Notes: generated by a model not told the origin, from the letters alone. Shown: positions 1 through 8,456, numbered from the stretch's first letter. The stretch: 64,000 bases of DNA from CF-162 sp963667205 (GCA_963667205.1 OY762959.1:1674001-1738000); one strand, 5' to 3'. Program-made: numbers and translations.

Positions 1-14
1 GAAGTCGCGTGGCG

Positions 15-20
15 TATACT
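15..20 (+). promoter_or_regulatory. Likely -10 element of the first gene
   Basis: TATACT lies about 30 bases before the methyltransferase start, and a GAGG ribosome-binding match sits just ahead of its ATG. The -35 region would lie at the window edge and is not clear. Confidence 0.4.
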
Positions 21-52
21 CGACAGGGTTCAGAAACTGATCGAGGCCTAGC

Positions 53-883
53 ATGACTTCTAACGCAGACGCAGGACAGACCACCTTTACGCTGGACAGA
101 TTCGCCCAGCATCCCTTCTACCACGAGGTCAACCGGCGCCTCGTCGCGCTCACACAGCTCGCGAAGGGCCAGCGCGTCGTCGATCTCGGCGCGGGCACCG
201 GTGCGGTCACGAGGCTCATCGCCCAGGAAGTGGCGAATGACGGCGCAGAAGTGATCGCTGTGGAGCCGTCGGAGACCGCGATCGAAGTCGCTCAGCGCAA
301 CCTGGAGGAGTTCCGGGGCGCCGTCGTTCGCTTTATCGAGGGCGGCGCAGAGATGCTCACACAGCTTGTGAAGAAGCCGGTCGACGCCGTCTTCTTCTGC
401 AACGCCATCCACCTCGTGCCGGAGAAGGAACACGTCCTGCACGAGATCCTGCAAACGCTGCGGCGGGACGGCACTTTCTCCTTCAACACATCCTTCTACC
501 TGGGTGCCAAGCCGCCGGAGGCGGAGCAGCTCTACCGCAAGTGGATGATGAAGGCGCTGCGTGTGCTCAAGAAAGAGTACGGACTGTCGCCGGACAAGAC
601 GCGCGTCGAGGCGCGCCACCGGCTGACCGAGGACGAGTACGTCGCGCTGCTGAAGGCGAACGGCTTCAAGGTGCGCGACAAGGAAGTCGTGAAGGTGCAG
701 ATGCCGCTCAGCGGCTTCGAGGCGATCAGCGAGTACAGTCTCTGGATCGAGGGCGTGCTGCCCGGCGTCCCGCTGGAGGCCGGCGCGCATGCGCTCACAG
801 AGGGCGCGCGTCTAGCGTTCGAAGAGCTTGGCATTACGGAATCGCCCCGCAACTGGCTGCTCGTCGTCGCGAGCCCCGCCTAG
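53..883 (+). CDS. Class I SAM-dependent methyltransferase
   Basis: A 276-residue soluble protein with a Rossmann methyltransferase core. Motif I is VDLGAGTGAVTR near residues 43-54, with an acidic VEPSE after strand 2 and a FFCNAIHLV motif IV near residue 115. The substrate cannot be read from the sequence. The C-terminal half (LTEDEYVALLKANGF) is the usual cap seen in UbiE/BioC-like enzymes. The ATG follows a GAGG ribosome-binding match and a TATACT element. The gene stands alone ahead of a GerW-like gene on the same strand. The domain assignment is firm; the acceptor molecule is unknown. Confidence 0.8.
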   Translation: MTSNADAGQTTFTLDRFAQHPFYHEVNRRLVALTQLAKGQRVVDLGAGTGAVTRLIAQEVANDGAEVIAVEPSETAIEVAQRNLEEFRGAVVRFIEGGAEMLTQLVKKPVDAVFFCNAIHLVPEKEHVLHEILQTLRRDGTFSFNTSFYLGAKPPEAEQLYRKWMMKALRVLKKEYGLSPDKTRVEARHRLTEDEYVALLKANGFKVRDKEVVKVQMPLSGFEAISEYSLWIEGVLPGVPLEAGAHALTEGARLAFEELGITESPRNWLLVVASPA

Positions 884-941
884 CGCCGTGACCGGCCCGC
901 GCCCCTGACCGGCCTGTGCACAGGGATCGAAGGAGGAAACG

Positions 942-1340
942 ATGCAAGAGACAACGTGGACAGGCCAGAACACCCTCAAGGAGCTGCTTGAGCGCATCGG
1001 TGCGACCGCGCGTGTCGAGCTGGTGTACGGCAAAGAGCGCAAGGTCGGCGCGAAGACGCTGATCCCGATCGCCGCGGTCTCTTACGCTTTCGGCGCCGGT
1101 GCCGGCGGCGGCACGGCCCCGCCCATGAACGGCCACGAAGGCGGCGAATCGCCGCTGAGCGGCGGCGGTGGTGGCGGTGGCGGTGGCGGCAGGGTCAGCG
1201 TTCAGCCGGTGGGCGTCCTCGAGGTTGATGACGACGAGACTCGCCTCGTGCCGGTCCTCGACTGGACCCGCATCATCACGACCGGCCTCACGGCGTTCGG
1301 CGTGTGGATGGTCTTCCGCACGATCTTCCGCCGCCGCTAG
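942..1340 (+). CDS. GerW/YtfJ-like protein with poly-glycine stretch
   Basis: A 132-residue protein resembling the GerW (YtfJ) family. It has an N-terminal helix ending in a VELVYGKERKVG-like segment, then TLIPIAAVSYAFGAG, a flexible part with about ten consecutive glycines (roughly residues 76-85), and a VGVLEVDDDETRLVPV strand. It ends with a hydrophobic segment and a basic tail (FRTIFRRR), so it is probably membrane-associated. Family members were first linked to Bacillus spores but also occur in non-sporulating phyla, so the name does not imply sporulation here. AAGGAGG stands 5 bases before the ATG. Its stop lies 8 bases from the convergent pepA stop. Confidence 0.65.
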   Translation: MQETTWTGQNTLKELLERIGATARVELVYGKERKVGAKTLIPIAAVSYAFGAGAGGGTAPPMNGHEGGESPLSGGGGGGGGGGRVSVQPVGVLEVDDDETRLVPVLDWTRIITTGLTAFGVWMVFRTIFRRR

Positions 1341-1348
1341 CGCTCAGT

Positions 1349-2857
1349 CTAGCGCCGCGGCGCGCGGGCGAGCACGAGGTTGATCAGCGTGCGCGTGGGG
1401 ATGCCCGTCGAGCCCTTCACCCAGAGGCCTTTGTCCTTGTCGGACTCGTCGGTGCCGGCCATGTCGATGTGGGCCCACGGCGTGTCCTCCGCGAAGAAGT
1501 GCAGGAACTTCGCGGCGCTGATCGCCCCGCCCCCGCGCGCCCCCGTGTTCTTGATGTCGGCGATCGTGCTCTTCAGCCCCTCGCGGTACTCATCGATCAG
1601 GGGGAAGCGCCACATCAGTTCGCCGGAGCGGTCGCCCGCATCCGCGATCTGCTCCGCCAGTGCGTCGTCCGTGGCGAAGAAGCCGGTCGCCCGGTTGCCG
1701 AGAGCGATCATCATCGCGCCGGTCAGCGTCGCCACGTCGATGATCGGCGACAGCCCCTCCTGGCGGGCGTAGCAGATGGCGTCGGCCAGGATCAGGCGTC
1801 CCTCGGCGTCGGTGTTGATGACCTCGATCGTCTTGCCGTTCATCGCCCGCAAGATGTCGCCGGGCCGCGTGGCGCTGCCAGAGGGCATGTTCTCCGCCGT
1901 CGGGACGATACCTGTGACGTTAACGCGCGGCTTCAGCTTGCCCAGCGCCCACATCGTGGCGATGATCGCTGCGCCGCCCGACATGTCGCCCTTCATCGCT
2001 TCCATGCCGGCCGCCGGCTTGATCGAGATGCCGCCTGAGTCGAACGTGATGCCCTTGCCCAGGAGTCCCAGCGTCTTCTTCGATCGCTTGTCGCCCCGGT
2101 AGCGCATGATCACGAAGCGCGGCCGCCGCGCCGACCCCACGCCGACTCCGAGCAGCGCCCCCATGCCCATCTTCTTGAGCTGCGCGTCGTCCAGGACCTC
2201 GCAGTCAACGCCGGCCTCTGCGCAGAGCTTCGTCGCCCGTTTCGCCAGCTCCGTCGGCGGTAGCTCGTTGCCGGGCTCGTTTGCCATGTCGCGCGTGTGG
2301 TTGGCGGCGCCGGCCATCGTCCGGCCGCGCTCTACTCCCCGCTCGATGGCGCCCAGCTTGCGGCGGTCGGCCTCGACGATCGTCAGCGTTTCCATCTCGC
2401 TGAACGAGACGTCCCTGTCGCTCTTGTACTTGCGGAAGCGGTACTCTCCCATCAGCGCGCCCTCAGCGATCGCCTGTGCGCAGTCCGCCGTCTCCAGCCC
2501 GGCGATGCCGGCGCCGTGAACGATCGTGGCGACCGTCTTAGCGCCGGCCATGCGGGCCCGCCTTAGCGCGGTGCCCATCAGGTTGCGGATCACGTTCAGA
2601 TCGAACGACTCGCGGCTGCCCAGCCCAGCGACGATGATGCGCGGCGACGGCATTCGCCCGAGCGTGTGGATGAGCGGCGCCTCGCCGGCCCGGCCCTTGA
2701 TCTCGCCGTCGCTGATGAGGGCGCTGATGCCGCCGTCCAGCGCCGCATCGACGGCGCCTGTCGCGCCGCCAGGGCTGGTCACGTCCTGGAACAGGTTGAC
2801 GATGATCGCCTTGGCGTCGTGCTGTGTGATGTCTCCGCTTTCGACCTTGATCTTCAC
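1349..2857 (-). CDS. pepA: Leucyl aminopeptidase, family M17
   Basis: A cytosolic two-metal aminopeptidase of 502 residues that removes N-terminal residues from peptides. The M17 core is clear: LLGKGITFDSGG, the metal-binding KGDMSGGAA stretch, and the signature NTDAEGRLILADA, followed by DVATLTGA. I start it at the GTG at 2857, giving VKIKVESGD, because AAGGAG lies 7-8 bases upstream. The frame stays open to 3028, but that part is Arg/Pro-rich and unlike the family. It is the last gene of an apparent minus-strand operon after dapA, an aldo-keto reductase and a damaged small gene. Confidence 0.93.
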   Translation of the reverse strand: MKIKVESGDITQHDAKAIIVNLFQDVTSPGGATGAVDAALDGGISALISDGEIKGRAGEAPLIHTLGRMPSPRIIVAGLGSRESFDLNVIRNLMGTALRRARMAGAKTVATIVHGAGIAGLETADCAQAIAEGALMGEYRFRKYKSDRDVSFSEMETLTIVEADRRKLGAIERGVERGRTMAGAANHTRDMANEPGNELPPTELAKRATKLCAEAGVDCEVLDDAQLKKMGMGALLGVGVGSARRPRFVIMRYRGDKRSKKTLGLLGKGITFDSGGISIKPAAGMEAMKGDMSGGAAIIATMWALGKLKPRVNVTGIVPTAENMPSGSATRPGDILRAMNGKTIEVINTDAEGRLILADAICYARQEGLSPIIDVATLTGAMMIALGNRATGFFATDDALAEQIADAGDRSGELMWRFPLIDEYREGLKSTIADIKNTGARGGGAISAAKFLHFFAEDTPWAHIDMAGTDESDKDKGLWVKGSTGIPTRTLINLVLARAPRR

Positions 2858-2939
2858 AGGGTGCTCCTTCTGAACGGGCGTTTCCTTCTGAGCGTCGATG
2901 ATAGCGATCGGCGGAGCGCTGGGCAAAAGCGGCCCCGCA

Positions 2940-3321
2940 CTATTCGGCCTTGCGCCTGGTGCGGCGCCTGGTCGTGCCGCCGTTCCTTTGCGAACTGCGG
3001 CGGGCCGGCTTCTTCTTGACCGCCGCAATCGCCGGCTTCAGCGCTTCGATGAAGCCCTCCGGGTCCTCGACTGAGACGGCGATGTGGTCCATCGGCAGAA
3101 CGCCCCAGGCGCGCGCGCCAGTCGATGCCCATCCACCAGGACCAACTACGGGCCTTCGCCTCACGGATGCCATCGCGGTCCGTGGTGTGGTTGAAGATGT
3201 ACCCAAAGTGGAACGTCACCGCCTCTGCCGTCACGTCGACGTAGGGGTTGCTGCGCGTGGCACCGCCGACGAGCAACGCCGGCGCCCACACTCTGTCTAT
3301 GCGCATCTGGAATTGGGCCAC
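2940..3321 (-). pseudogene. Small conserved protein, frameshifted in a GC repeat
   Basis: The GTG start at 3321 overlaps the TAG of the upstream aldo-keto reductase by one base, so it was translationally coupled. Frame 1 gives a beta-rich N-terminus (NPYVDVTAEAVTFHFGYIF, then WSWWMGIDWRA). The continuing similarity (WGVLPMDHIAVSVEDPEGF and a Lys/Arg tail) is in the next frame and ends at 2940. The switch falls in the run (GC)5 at 3109-3118 on the plus strand. Related proteins that I recall have an extra segment between the two halves, so a small internal deletion is possible as well as a 2-base slip. The function is unknown; the fold looks like a PH-type beta domain. Confidence 0.6.
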
Positions 3322-4271
3322 TACACACTCTCCTTTCCCGATGTGATGGTGTCGATCTCGGCCAGCTCCTCAGGCGTGAGGCGGAGATCGGCCGCGGCCG
3401 CGTTCTGCTCCACCTGCTCAGGCTTCGTCGCGCCGGCGATGACGCTGGAGACGACGTCCTGGCTGCAGAGCCAGCCGATCGCGACTGCCAGCAGGGTCTT
3501 GTCTCGTTCGGCGGCGAACTTCTGTAGCGCCTCGACGATGTCGAAGTTGCGATCAGTCAGCAGCCGCCCGCCGCGTTCGCCCCAGGCCGCGATGCGGGTG
3601 CCTTCGGCCGGCGCTTCGCCGCGGCTGTACTTTCCTGTGAGGAGGCCGCTGGCCAGCGGCAAGTAAGGCAGAATGCCGATGCCGTACTGGCGGCAGGCCG
3701 GTGCCATCTCCCGCTCGATGCGGCGCTCGATCAGGCTGTACTGGTTCTGCGCGGTGATGAACGGACTCAGGTGCTCGCTCTTCGCCACCCAGTGCGCCTC
3801 AACCGCCTGCCAGGCGGACATGTTCGAGGAGCCGATGTAGCGCACCTTGCCGGAGCGCACCAGGTCGTCCATCGCCCGCAGCGACTCTTCGATGGGCGTG
3901 TTCGGGTCCGGGAAGTGGTACTGGTAGAGGTCGATGAAGTCAGTGTTCAGGCGGCGCAGGCTGGCCTCGACCGCCCGTATGATGTGGCGCCGCGAGCCGC
4001 CGCGGTTGCCCGGGCCCTCGCCGGTCGCGCTGCTGAACTTGGTGGCGACGACGACGTCCTGCCGGCGGTCGCCCAGCGCCTCGCCCAGGAACTGCTCCGA
4101 CAGAGTGCCGCCGTAGACGTCGGCGGTGTCGAAGAAGTTGATCCCCAGCGCCAGTGCCCGCCCCACAACCTCGGCCGACTGCTCCTTGTCGATGCGCATG
4201 CCGAAGTTGTTGCAGCCCAGCCCAACGGCCGAGACCTGGAGGCCCGATGCGCCGAGGGACCTGCACTCCAT
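3321..4271 (-). CDS. Aldo/keto reductase
   Basis: An NADPH-dependent oxidoreductase of 316 residues with a TIM-barrel fold. The catalytic tetrad is visible: D in FFDTADVYGG (about residue 48-57), the tyrosine of that motif, K in VVATKFSS, and H in YQYHFPDP. The C-terminal VIAGATKPEQVEQN is the cofactor-binding signature. The ATG at 4271 follows AAAGGAG by 8-9 bases and lies 24 bases after dapA. The substrate is unknown. The nearest family is the voltage-gated potassium channel beta-like AKRs. Confidence 0.88.
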   Translation of the reverse strand: MECRSLGASGLQVSAVGLGCNNFGMRIDKEQSAEVVGRALALGINFFDTADVYGGTLSEQFLGEALGDRRQDVVVATKFSSATGEGPGNRGGSRRHIIRAVEASLRRLNTDFIDLYQYHFPDPNTPIEESLRAMDDLVRSGKVRYIGSSNMSAWQAVEAHWVAKSEHLSPFITAQNQYSLIERRIEREMAPACRQYGIGILPYLPLASGLLTGKYSRGEAPAEGTRIAAWGERGGRLLTDRNFDIVEALQKFAAERDKTLLAVAIGWLCSQDVVSSVIAGATKPEQVEQNAAAADLRLTPEELAEIDTITSGKESV

Positions 4272-4295
4272 ATGCGGGGGCTCCTTTCGCGCCGC

Positions 4296-5189
4296 TCAGA
4301 CAGCGACGGCGAGATCGATCTGGTGCCGGCCCAGCTCCGCGACGACGCTTCCGGCGGCGTCGGCGTCGGCTTCGATCAGCGGCAGCCGCAGCCCGCCGAC
4401 CTGGAAGCCGGCGTGGTTGAGCGCGTACTTGAGCGGGATCGGGTTCGGCGCGGCCGTCATCAGCGTCTTCATTAGCGGCAGCAAGCGCCGGTGGATCGCT
4501 GACGCCTCGGCGCTGCGGCCGTCAAGGTGCGCCAGGATCATCGCCCGCATCTGCAGGCCAACGAGATGAGTCGAGACGCCGATGACGCCGTAGCCGCCGA
4601 TCGCAACGATGGGCAGTGTCAGCTGGTCGTCGCCGCTCCAGACCCGATAATCGTGCGCGCCCTCGATGATCGTGGCGATCTGATCGAGATCGCCGGACGC
4701 CTCTTTGACGCCGGCGATGTTCGGGATCTCGGCCAGGCGCAGCTGCGTCTCCGCCGTTACGTTGACGGCGGTGCGGCCGGGGATGTTGTAGAGGATGCAG
4801 GGCAGCGACGTCTCCGCAGCGATCGCCTGGAAGTGCCGGTATAGGCCTTCCTGCGGCGGCCTGCTGTAGTACGGCGTCGTCAGCAGCAGCCCATCGACGC
4901 CGATCGACTCAGCCTCCTGCGACAGCGCGATGCTGGCAGCCGTGTTGTTCGTGCCCGTGCCGGCGATCACGGCGCCGCGGTCGCCGACGGCCGCCTTCAC
5001 CTCGCGGAAGAGCGCCAGCTTCTCGTCTCGCGAGAGCGTTGGCGCTTCGCCGGTGGTGCCGGCGACGACGAGACCGTCGGAGCCGACGTCGAGGAGGGAG
5101 AGCGCGAGACGCTTGGCCTGGCCATAGTCCACCGCCCCTTCGCCATCGAAGGGCGTGACCATCGCCGTGAGCACGCGTCCGAGTTCCAT
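4296..5189 (-). CDS. dapA: 4-hydroxy-tetrahydrodipicolinate synthase
   Basis: Condenses pyruvate and aspartate semialdehyde in the lysine/diaminopimelate pathway. It is 297 residues long, the normal length. Seen: GTTGEAP with the Thr-Thr pair at 45-46, LYNIPGRT with Tyr134 and Arg139, and the Schiff-base lysine in AGVKEASGD (Lys162). I chose the ATG at 5189 because GGAGG lies 8 bases upstream; an in-frame start at 5240 would add unrelated residues. It heads a minus-strand operon with the aldo-keto reductase and pepA. Other NAL-family aldolases look similar, but the Tyr/Thr/Arg set favours DapA. Confidence 0.9.
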   Translation of the reverse strand: MELGRVLTAMVTPFDGEGAVDYGQAKRLALSLLDVGSDGLVVAGTTGEAPTLSRDEKLALFREVKAAVGDRGAVIAGTGTNNTAASIALSQEAESIGVDGLLLTTPYYSRPPQEGLYRHFQAIAAETSLPCILYNIPGRTAVNVTAETQLRLAEIPNIAGVKEASGDLDQIATIIEGAHDYRVWSGDDQLTLPIVAIGGYGVIGVSTHLVGLQMRAMILAHLDGRSAEASAIHRRLLPLMKTLMTAAPNPIPLKYALNHAGFQVGGLRLPLIEADADAAGSVVAELGRHQIDLAVAV

Positions 5190-5276
5190 GGGGCAACCTC
5201 CGTCATAGCGCCGTATCTGCGCGTGGCGAAATTCTACCACAGCACCACCGCCTGCCCGGGTTCTGCAGCCCGGCGC

Positions 5277-5282
5277 TATAAT
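5277..5282 (+). promoter_or_regulatory. -10 element giving a probable leaderless trmO mRNA
   Basis: A perfect TATAAT ends 8 bases before the ATG at 5291, so transcription would begin at or next to the start codon. No Shine-Dalgarno sequence is present in that gap. Confidence 0.55.
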
Positions 5283-5290
5283 GGCGTCCC

Positions 5291-5809
5291 ATGCTGAATC
5301 GCCTGCGCCGAGCCTTGCGCCGTCAGCCCGAAGAGTTCCCCGACTTGCCGGACGTCAATCTGACGCCGATCGGCTACGTGCGCAACGGCGTGAAGGAGCC
5401 GATTCCCGACGGCTGGGCGAACGTCGAGTCGCGGGTCATCATTCGGCCGGAGCTGGCGGCGATGCTCCTCGGCCTCAGCGACTACTCCCACGTGATCATC
5501 GTCTTCTGGCCGCACAGGGTCCCGGACGACGTGCGCGGGTCGAAGCCGCAGCTCCACCCGCGCGACGACGAGGCGTACCCCCTGATGGGTGTGCTGGCGA
5601 CGCGCAGCCAGATCAGGCCGAACCCGGTCCTCGTGTCGCCCGTGCCGCTGCTGGCCCTCGAGGGCAACGTACTCAAGGTGCGCGGCCTCGACGCCATCGA
5701 CGGCACGCCGGTGCTGGACGTCAAGCCGTACCTGCCGCACCACGACGCCATCGCTGACGGCCGCGTCCCGAAGTGGGTCGAAGACGCGCAGGCCCCGACC
5801 GATGAGTGA
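5291..5809 (+). CDS. trmO: tRNA-t6A37 methyltransferase-like protein, TsaA/TrmO family
   Basis: A 172-residue TsaA-like beta-barrel protein. Family members methylate N6 of t6A37 in ANN-decoding tRNAs using SAM. The characteristic opening LTPIGYVRN, the central LSDYSHVIIVFWPHR and the signature GVLATRSQIRPNPV are all present, followed by DAIDGTPVLDVKPYLP. Its start is probably leaderless. The last codons overlap the start of the following DNA glycosylase gene by 8 bases, so the two are cotranscribed. Some TsaA proteins have other or unknown substrates, so the tRNA role is inferred from the family. Confidence 0.83.
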   Translation: MLNRLRRALRRQPEEFPDLPDVNLTPIGYVRNGVKEPIPDGWANVESRVIIRPELAAMLLGLSDYSHVIIVFWPHRVPDDVRGSKPQLHPRDDEAYPLMGVLATRSQIRPNPVLVSPVPLLALEGNVLKVRGLDAIDGTPVLDVKPYLPHHDAIADGRVPKWVEDAQAPTDE

Positions 5810-6605
5810 ACGAGAACAGCGCGTCCGCGACGTCTACGAGCGCCTTTCCGCGCGTTACGGGCCGCAGCGCTGGTGGCCCGGCGATGGCCCGTTCGAGGTG
5901 ATAGTCGGCGCGATCCCCACGCAGCGGACTGCCTGGACGAACGCCGAGAAGGCTCTGGCGAACCTGAAACGCGCCGGCGTTCTCTCGCCCGCCGCGATGA
6001 TGGCGCTACCGGTCCTCGATCTGGCGGAGCTGATCCGGCCCAGCGGCTTCTATCGCAGCAAGGCGCGCAAGCTGCGAGCGCTGCTCGACCTGCTGTTCGA
6101 CCGCTTCGCCGGTGACCTCGACCGCCTGCTGGCGGCGCCGGGCGAAGACCTGCGGACGGCGCTCCTCGCCACGCACGGGATCGGTGCCGAGACGGGGGAC
6201 GCGATCCTCCTCTATGCGGCGCGACGACCGTTCTTCGTCGTCGACGCTTACGCCAGGCGGACGTTCGGCCGTCTCGGCATGCGGTCCGAAGGAGACACGT
6301 ACGAGAGCTGGCGGCGCTTGTTCGAGGGCTCACTAGCGCCGGAAGCCGCGCTCTTCGGCGAGTATCACGCGCTCATCGTGGCGCACGGTAAGGACGTTTG
6401 CCGGGCCGAGCCGCTCTGCGATTCTTGTGTGCTGGCGGCGGCCTGCTCTACTCGGCGGGCGGCGTCATCTACGCCCTACGCCGGCCGGACCCGTTCCCGC
6501 GCGTCTTCGGCTACCACGAGGTATTCCACCTGCTCATCATCGCCGGCAGCGTCGTGCACTACTCGACGCCGAGCCAGCGAGGAGCGCTCGGCCACAAGAC
6601 CTTGA
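5802..6605 (+). CDS. Endonuclease III-like HhH-GPD DNA glycosylase, altered 3' end
   Basis: A base-excision repair glycosylase of the iron-sulfur endonuclease III superfamily. Helix-hairpin-helix HGIGAETGDAILLY is followed by the catalytic aspartate in FFVVDAYARR. Four cysteines (C-x5-C-x2-C-x5-C ending at about 6446) should ligate a 4Fe-4S cluster. The position of the endonuclease III lysine is Glu here, as in MagIII-type 3-methyladenine glycosylases and other HhH relatives, so it is probably not a classical Nth. After the fourth cysteine the frame runs on for about 50 residues through the wrong frame of a hemolysin-III fragment and stops at 6605. The native C-terminus has been lost at a rearrangement junction. 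Confidence 0.75.
   Translation: MSEREQRVRDVYERLSARYGPQRWWPGDGPFEVIVGAIPTQRTAWTNAEKALANLKRAGVLSPAAMMALPVLDLAELIRPSGFYRSKARKLRALLDLLFDRFAGDLDRLLAAPGEDLRTALLATHGIGAETGDAILLYAARRPFFVVDAYARRTFGRLGMRSEGDTYESWRRLFEGSLAPEAALFGEYHALIVAHGKDVCRAEPLCDSCVLAAACSTRRAASSTPYAGRTRSRASSATTRYSTCSSSPAASCTTRRRASEERSATRP
6431..6560 (+). pseudogene. Hemolysin III family, C-terminal fragment, inverted
   Basis: Read on the plus strand (second codon position of the glycosylase frame), this piece encodes GGLLYSAGGVIYALRRP and then FGYHEVFHLLIIAGSVVHY. That is the unmistakable C-terminal part of a YqfA/HlyIII seven-helix membrane protein, including the metal-binding HEVFH motif. It has no start or stop of its own. The matching N-terminal part lies immediately to the right on the opposite strand, so this fragment is inverted relative to the rest of its gene. 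Confidence 0.7.
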
Positions 6606-6969
6606 GCACGACACCGACGCCGGCGATCGACCAGACGACGACCAGCAGGCTGAGGCCCTAGGTGTCGGTGTCGGCCAGCAGGCAAAACGGCGTGTAGGTG
6701 CCGGCGATGAGCACGAAGATCATCGCGTGGTCGAGGCGCTTGAGGACGGCGCGTGCGCGGCGACCCCACGTGATGGTGTGGTAGGTGCCACTGACGGTGT
6801 AGAGGGCGATCAAGCTGGCGGCGAAGATGGCGCCCCCGACGTAGGCCCGCGGCGAATCGGCGAGCAAAACGAGCACGGCGCAACCGACGATCGCCGCCAG
6901 CGCGGCGCCGAGATGGAAGTCGCCCCTGAGAAGGGGCCTGCGTTCGTCCAATGTGCCGGCGTCAATCAT
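6561..6969 (-). pseudogene. Hemolysin III family, N-terminal fragment with internal stop
   Basis: The ATG at 6969 starts a HlyIII protein: LLRGDFHLGAA, then YTVSGTYHTITWG (metal-binding Ser/His motif) and LDHAMIFVLIAGTYTPFCL. A TAG at 6660-6658 interrupts it, yet the same frame continues after the stop with GLSLLVVVWSIAGVGVVLK and then PSAPRWLGV until about 6563. The TAG sits where relatives usually have Trp (TGG). After 6561 the coding sequence switches strand. About 30 central residues and the last dozen are missing. Confidence 0.72.
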
Positions 6970-7127
6970 CTTCAGAGATATCTTCGCACGGCTGTTAACT
7001 CTCGTGCCAGACGTTCGGTTGAGACGAGGTGAAGGGGCGGGAGCCGTGTAACGGAGGGTGGTGGCCGCCGTCTAAAGTTATGGTCCCAAACCCTCCCCTT
7101 TTTCTATTTCCGGCTGGAGGGTGCGGA

Positions 7128-7165
7128 TCGTGGTGGCCCGTTCCCGGTTCGAATCCTCACCACGA
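7128..7165. repeat. 8-bp inverted repeat downstream of the P450 gene
   Basis: TCGTGGTG (7128-7135) and CACCACGA (7158-7165) are perfect complements around a 22-base loop. It begins about 20 bases after the P450 stop, so it could cap that transcript, but there is no T-tract on either strand. The loop contains GGTTCGAATCC, which looks like a tRNA T-arm fragment, but no tRNA fold can be built around it. Confidence 0.35.
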
Positions 7166-7185
7166 ACGGTGAGCGTCCTGCCGGG

Positions 7186-8403
7186 CTAGAAGGTTAGTGG
7201 CAGGCTCTTCACGCCGCGGATGATGAACGTCCCGCCCCACTCCGGCTCGTCGATCGCCAGCTTGAGGTCCGGGAAGCGCTGCAGCAGCGTGCCGATGGCG
7301 ATCTGCGCCTCGGCGCGGGCCAGCGGAGCGCCCAGGCAGAAGTGAATGCCGTCGCCGAGGCCGACGTGGTCGGAGGCGTTTCGCGTCACGTCCAGCTTGT
7401 GAGCGTCGTCGCCCCACTTCGCGGGATCGTGGTTGGCGGCGCCCAGCAGGACGAACGAGGAGTCGCCGGCCTTCATCGCCTGACCGCCGATCTCGAGGTC
7501 CTCCTTGATCGTGCGGCCGGTGGCCTGAACAGGGCCGATGAAGCGCAACAGCTCCTCGACGGCGGGCTGGATCAGCGACGGGTCGTCCCGCAGCAGCTGG
7601 AGCTGCTCCGGGTTCTTGAGCAGGGCGAGCATGCTGTTGTCGATCAGGTGGGTCGTCGTCTCGTTGCCGGCGACGAGGAGCAGGATCGTCGTCGAGTAGA
7701 TCTCCTGGGTGCTGAGGACGGTGCCTTCGTCCTCGGCGGCGATGGGGCCGCTGATCAGATCGTCGCGGGGGTTCGCACGCCGGTCGGCGATCACGCCAGA
7801 GAGGTACTCGACGAGTTCGTTGCGCGCCTTGGCGGCCGCCTGCAGCACGTCCTGTGGCGTGAACGGCCCACCCAGAGTCGCCACGATCTCATCGGACCAC
7901 TTCTTGAACTTGTCGCGGTCCTCGGCCGGTACGCCCAGCATCTCGGCGATGACGATTACCGGCAGCGGGTAGGCGACGGTCTGCACCAGGTCCATCTCTC
8001 CCTTGTCCGCTACTTCGGCCAGCAGCTCGTCGAGGATGTCCTGGATGCGCGGGCGCAGGTTTTCGACGGCGCGTGGAGTGAACGCCTTGCTGACGAGGCG
8101 TCGCAGGCGCGTGTGCTCCGGCGGATCGCTGGTCAGCATCGTTGGGGCGCGGACGAAGAGGTCCTGTGGGTTGTCTGCGATGTACTTGCGCTGCATCTCG
8201 GCGAAAGAGTTCGTGCCGCTGCGGCGGTCTGCGGACGTCGACTCGTGCGTGAGAATGGTGTCGACGTCGTCGTAGCGCGTGAAGACCCACGTCTGCAACG
8301 TCGAGTTCCAGGAAACGGGGTTGTGCGCCAGCAGCTCCCGGTACATCGGGTAGGGGTCCGCCAGTGCGGCCGGCGTGAACGGATTGAATTCCGCGGTCAC
8401 CAT
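7186..8403 (-). CDS. Cytochrome P450
   Basis: A soluble bacterial class P450 of 405 residues. I-helix oxygen-activation motif AGNETTTHLI (about residue 245), and the heme loop GLGDGIHFCLGAPLARAE near residue 350 with the thiolate cysteine. The N-terminus FNPFTPAALADPYPMY is typical of the CYP107/CYP125-like bacterial group. The substrate cannot be deduced. No ferredoxin or reductase gene is adjacent. GGGAG precedes the ATG, and a palindrome in the promoter (8441-8456) suggests repressor control. Confidence 0.9.
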   Translation of the reverse strand: MVTAEFNPFTPAALADPYPMYRELLAHNPVSWNSTLQTWVFTRYDDVDTILTHESTSADRRSGTNSFAEMQRKYIADNPQDLFVRAPTMLTSDPPEHTRLRRLVSKAFTPRAVENLRPRIQDILDELLAEVADKGEMDLVQTVAYPLPVIVIAEMLGVPAEDRDKFKKWSDEIVATLGGPFTPQDVLQAAAKARNELVEYLSGVIADRRANPRDDLISGPIAAEDEGTVLSTQEIYSTTILLLVAGNETTTHLIDNSMLALLKNPEQLQLLRDDPSLIQPAVEELLRFIGPVQATGRTIKEDLEIGGQAMKAGDSSFVLLGAANHDPAKWGDDAHKLDVTRNASDHVGLGDGIHFCLGAPLARAEAQIAIGTLLQRFPDLKLAIDEPEWGGTFIIRGVKSLPLTF

Positions 8404-8440
8404 CGATGCGCGCTCCCTTCAACGGCCGCTGTCAGGCCTG

Positions 8441-8456
8441 GTGACTGATTGGTCAC
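8441..8456. promoter_or_regulatory. TetR-type operator candidate before the P450 gene
   Basis: GTGAC-TGATTG-GTCAC is a perfect 5-bp-arm palindrome about 40 bases upstream of the P450 start. TGAC...GTCA arms are common TetR-family operators. No TetR gene lies in this window, so the partner protein is unknown. Confidence 0.4.

Noticed and set aside
942..1340. Evidence for endospore formation from a GerW-like protein
   Set aside because: The family is found in many non-sporulating bacteria and no other spore gene is in the window.
7090..7165. Possible tRNA because of GGTTCGAATCC
   Set aside because: The T-stem does not pair beyond two bases and no acceptor or anticodon arm can be formed upstream.
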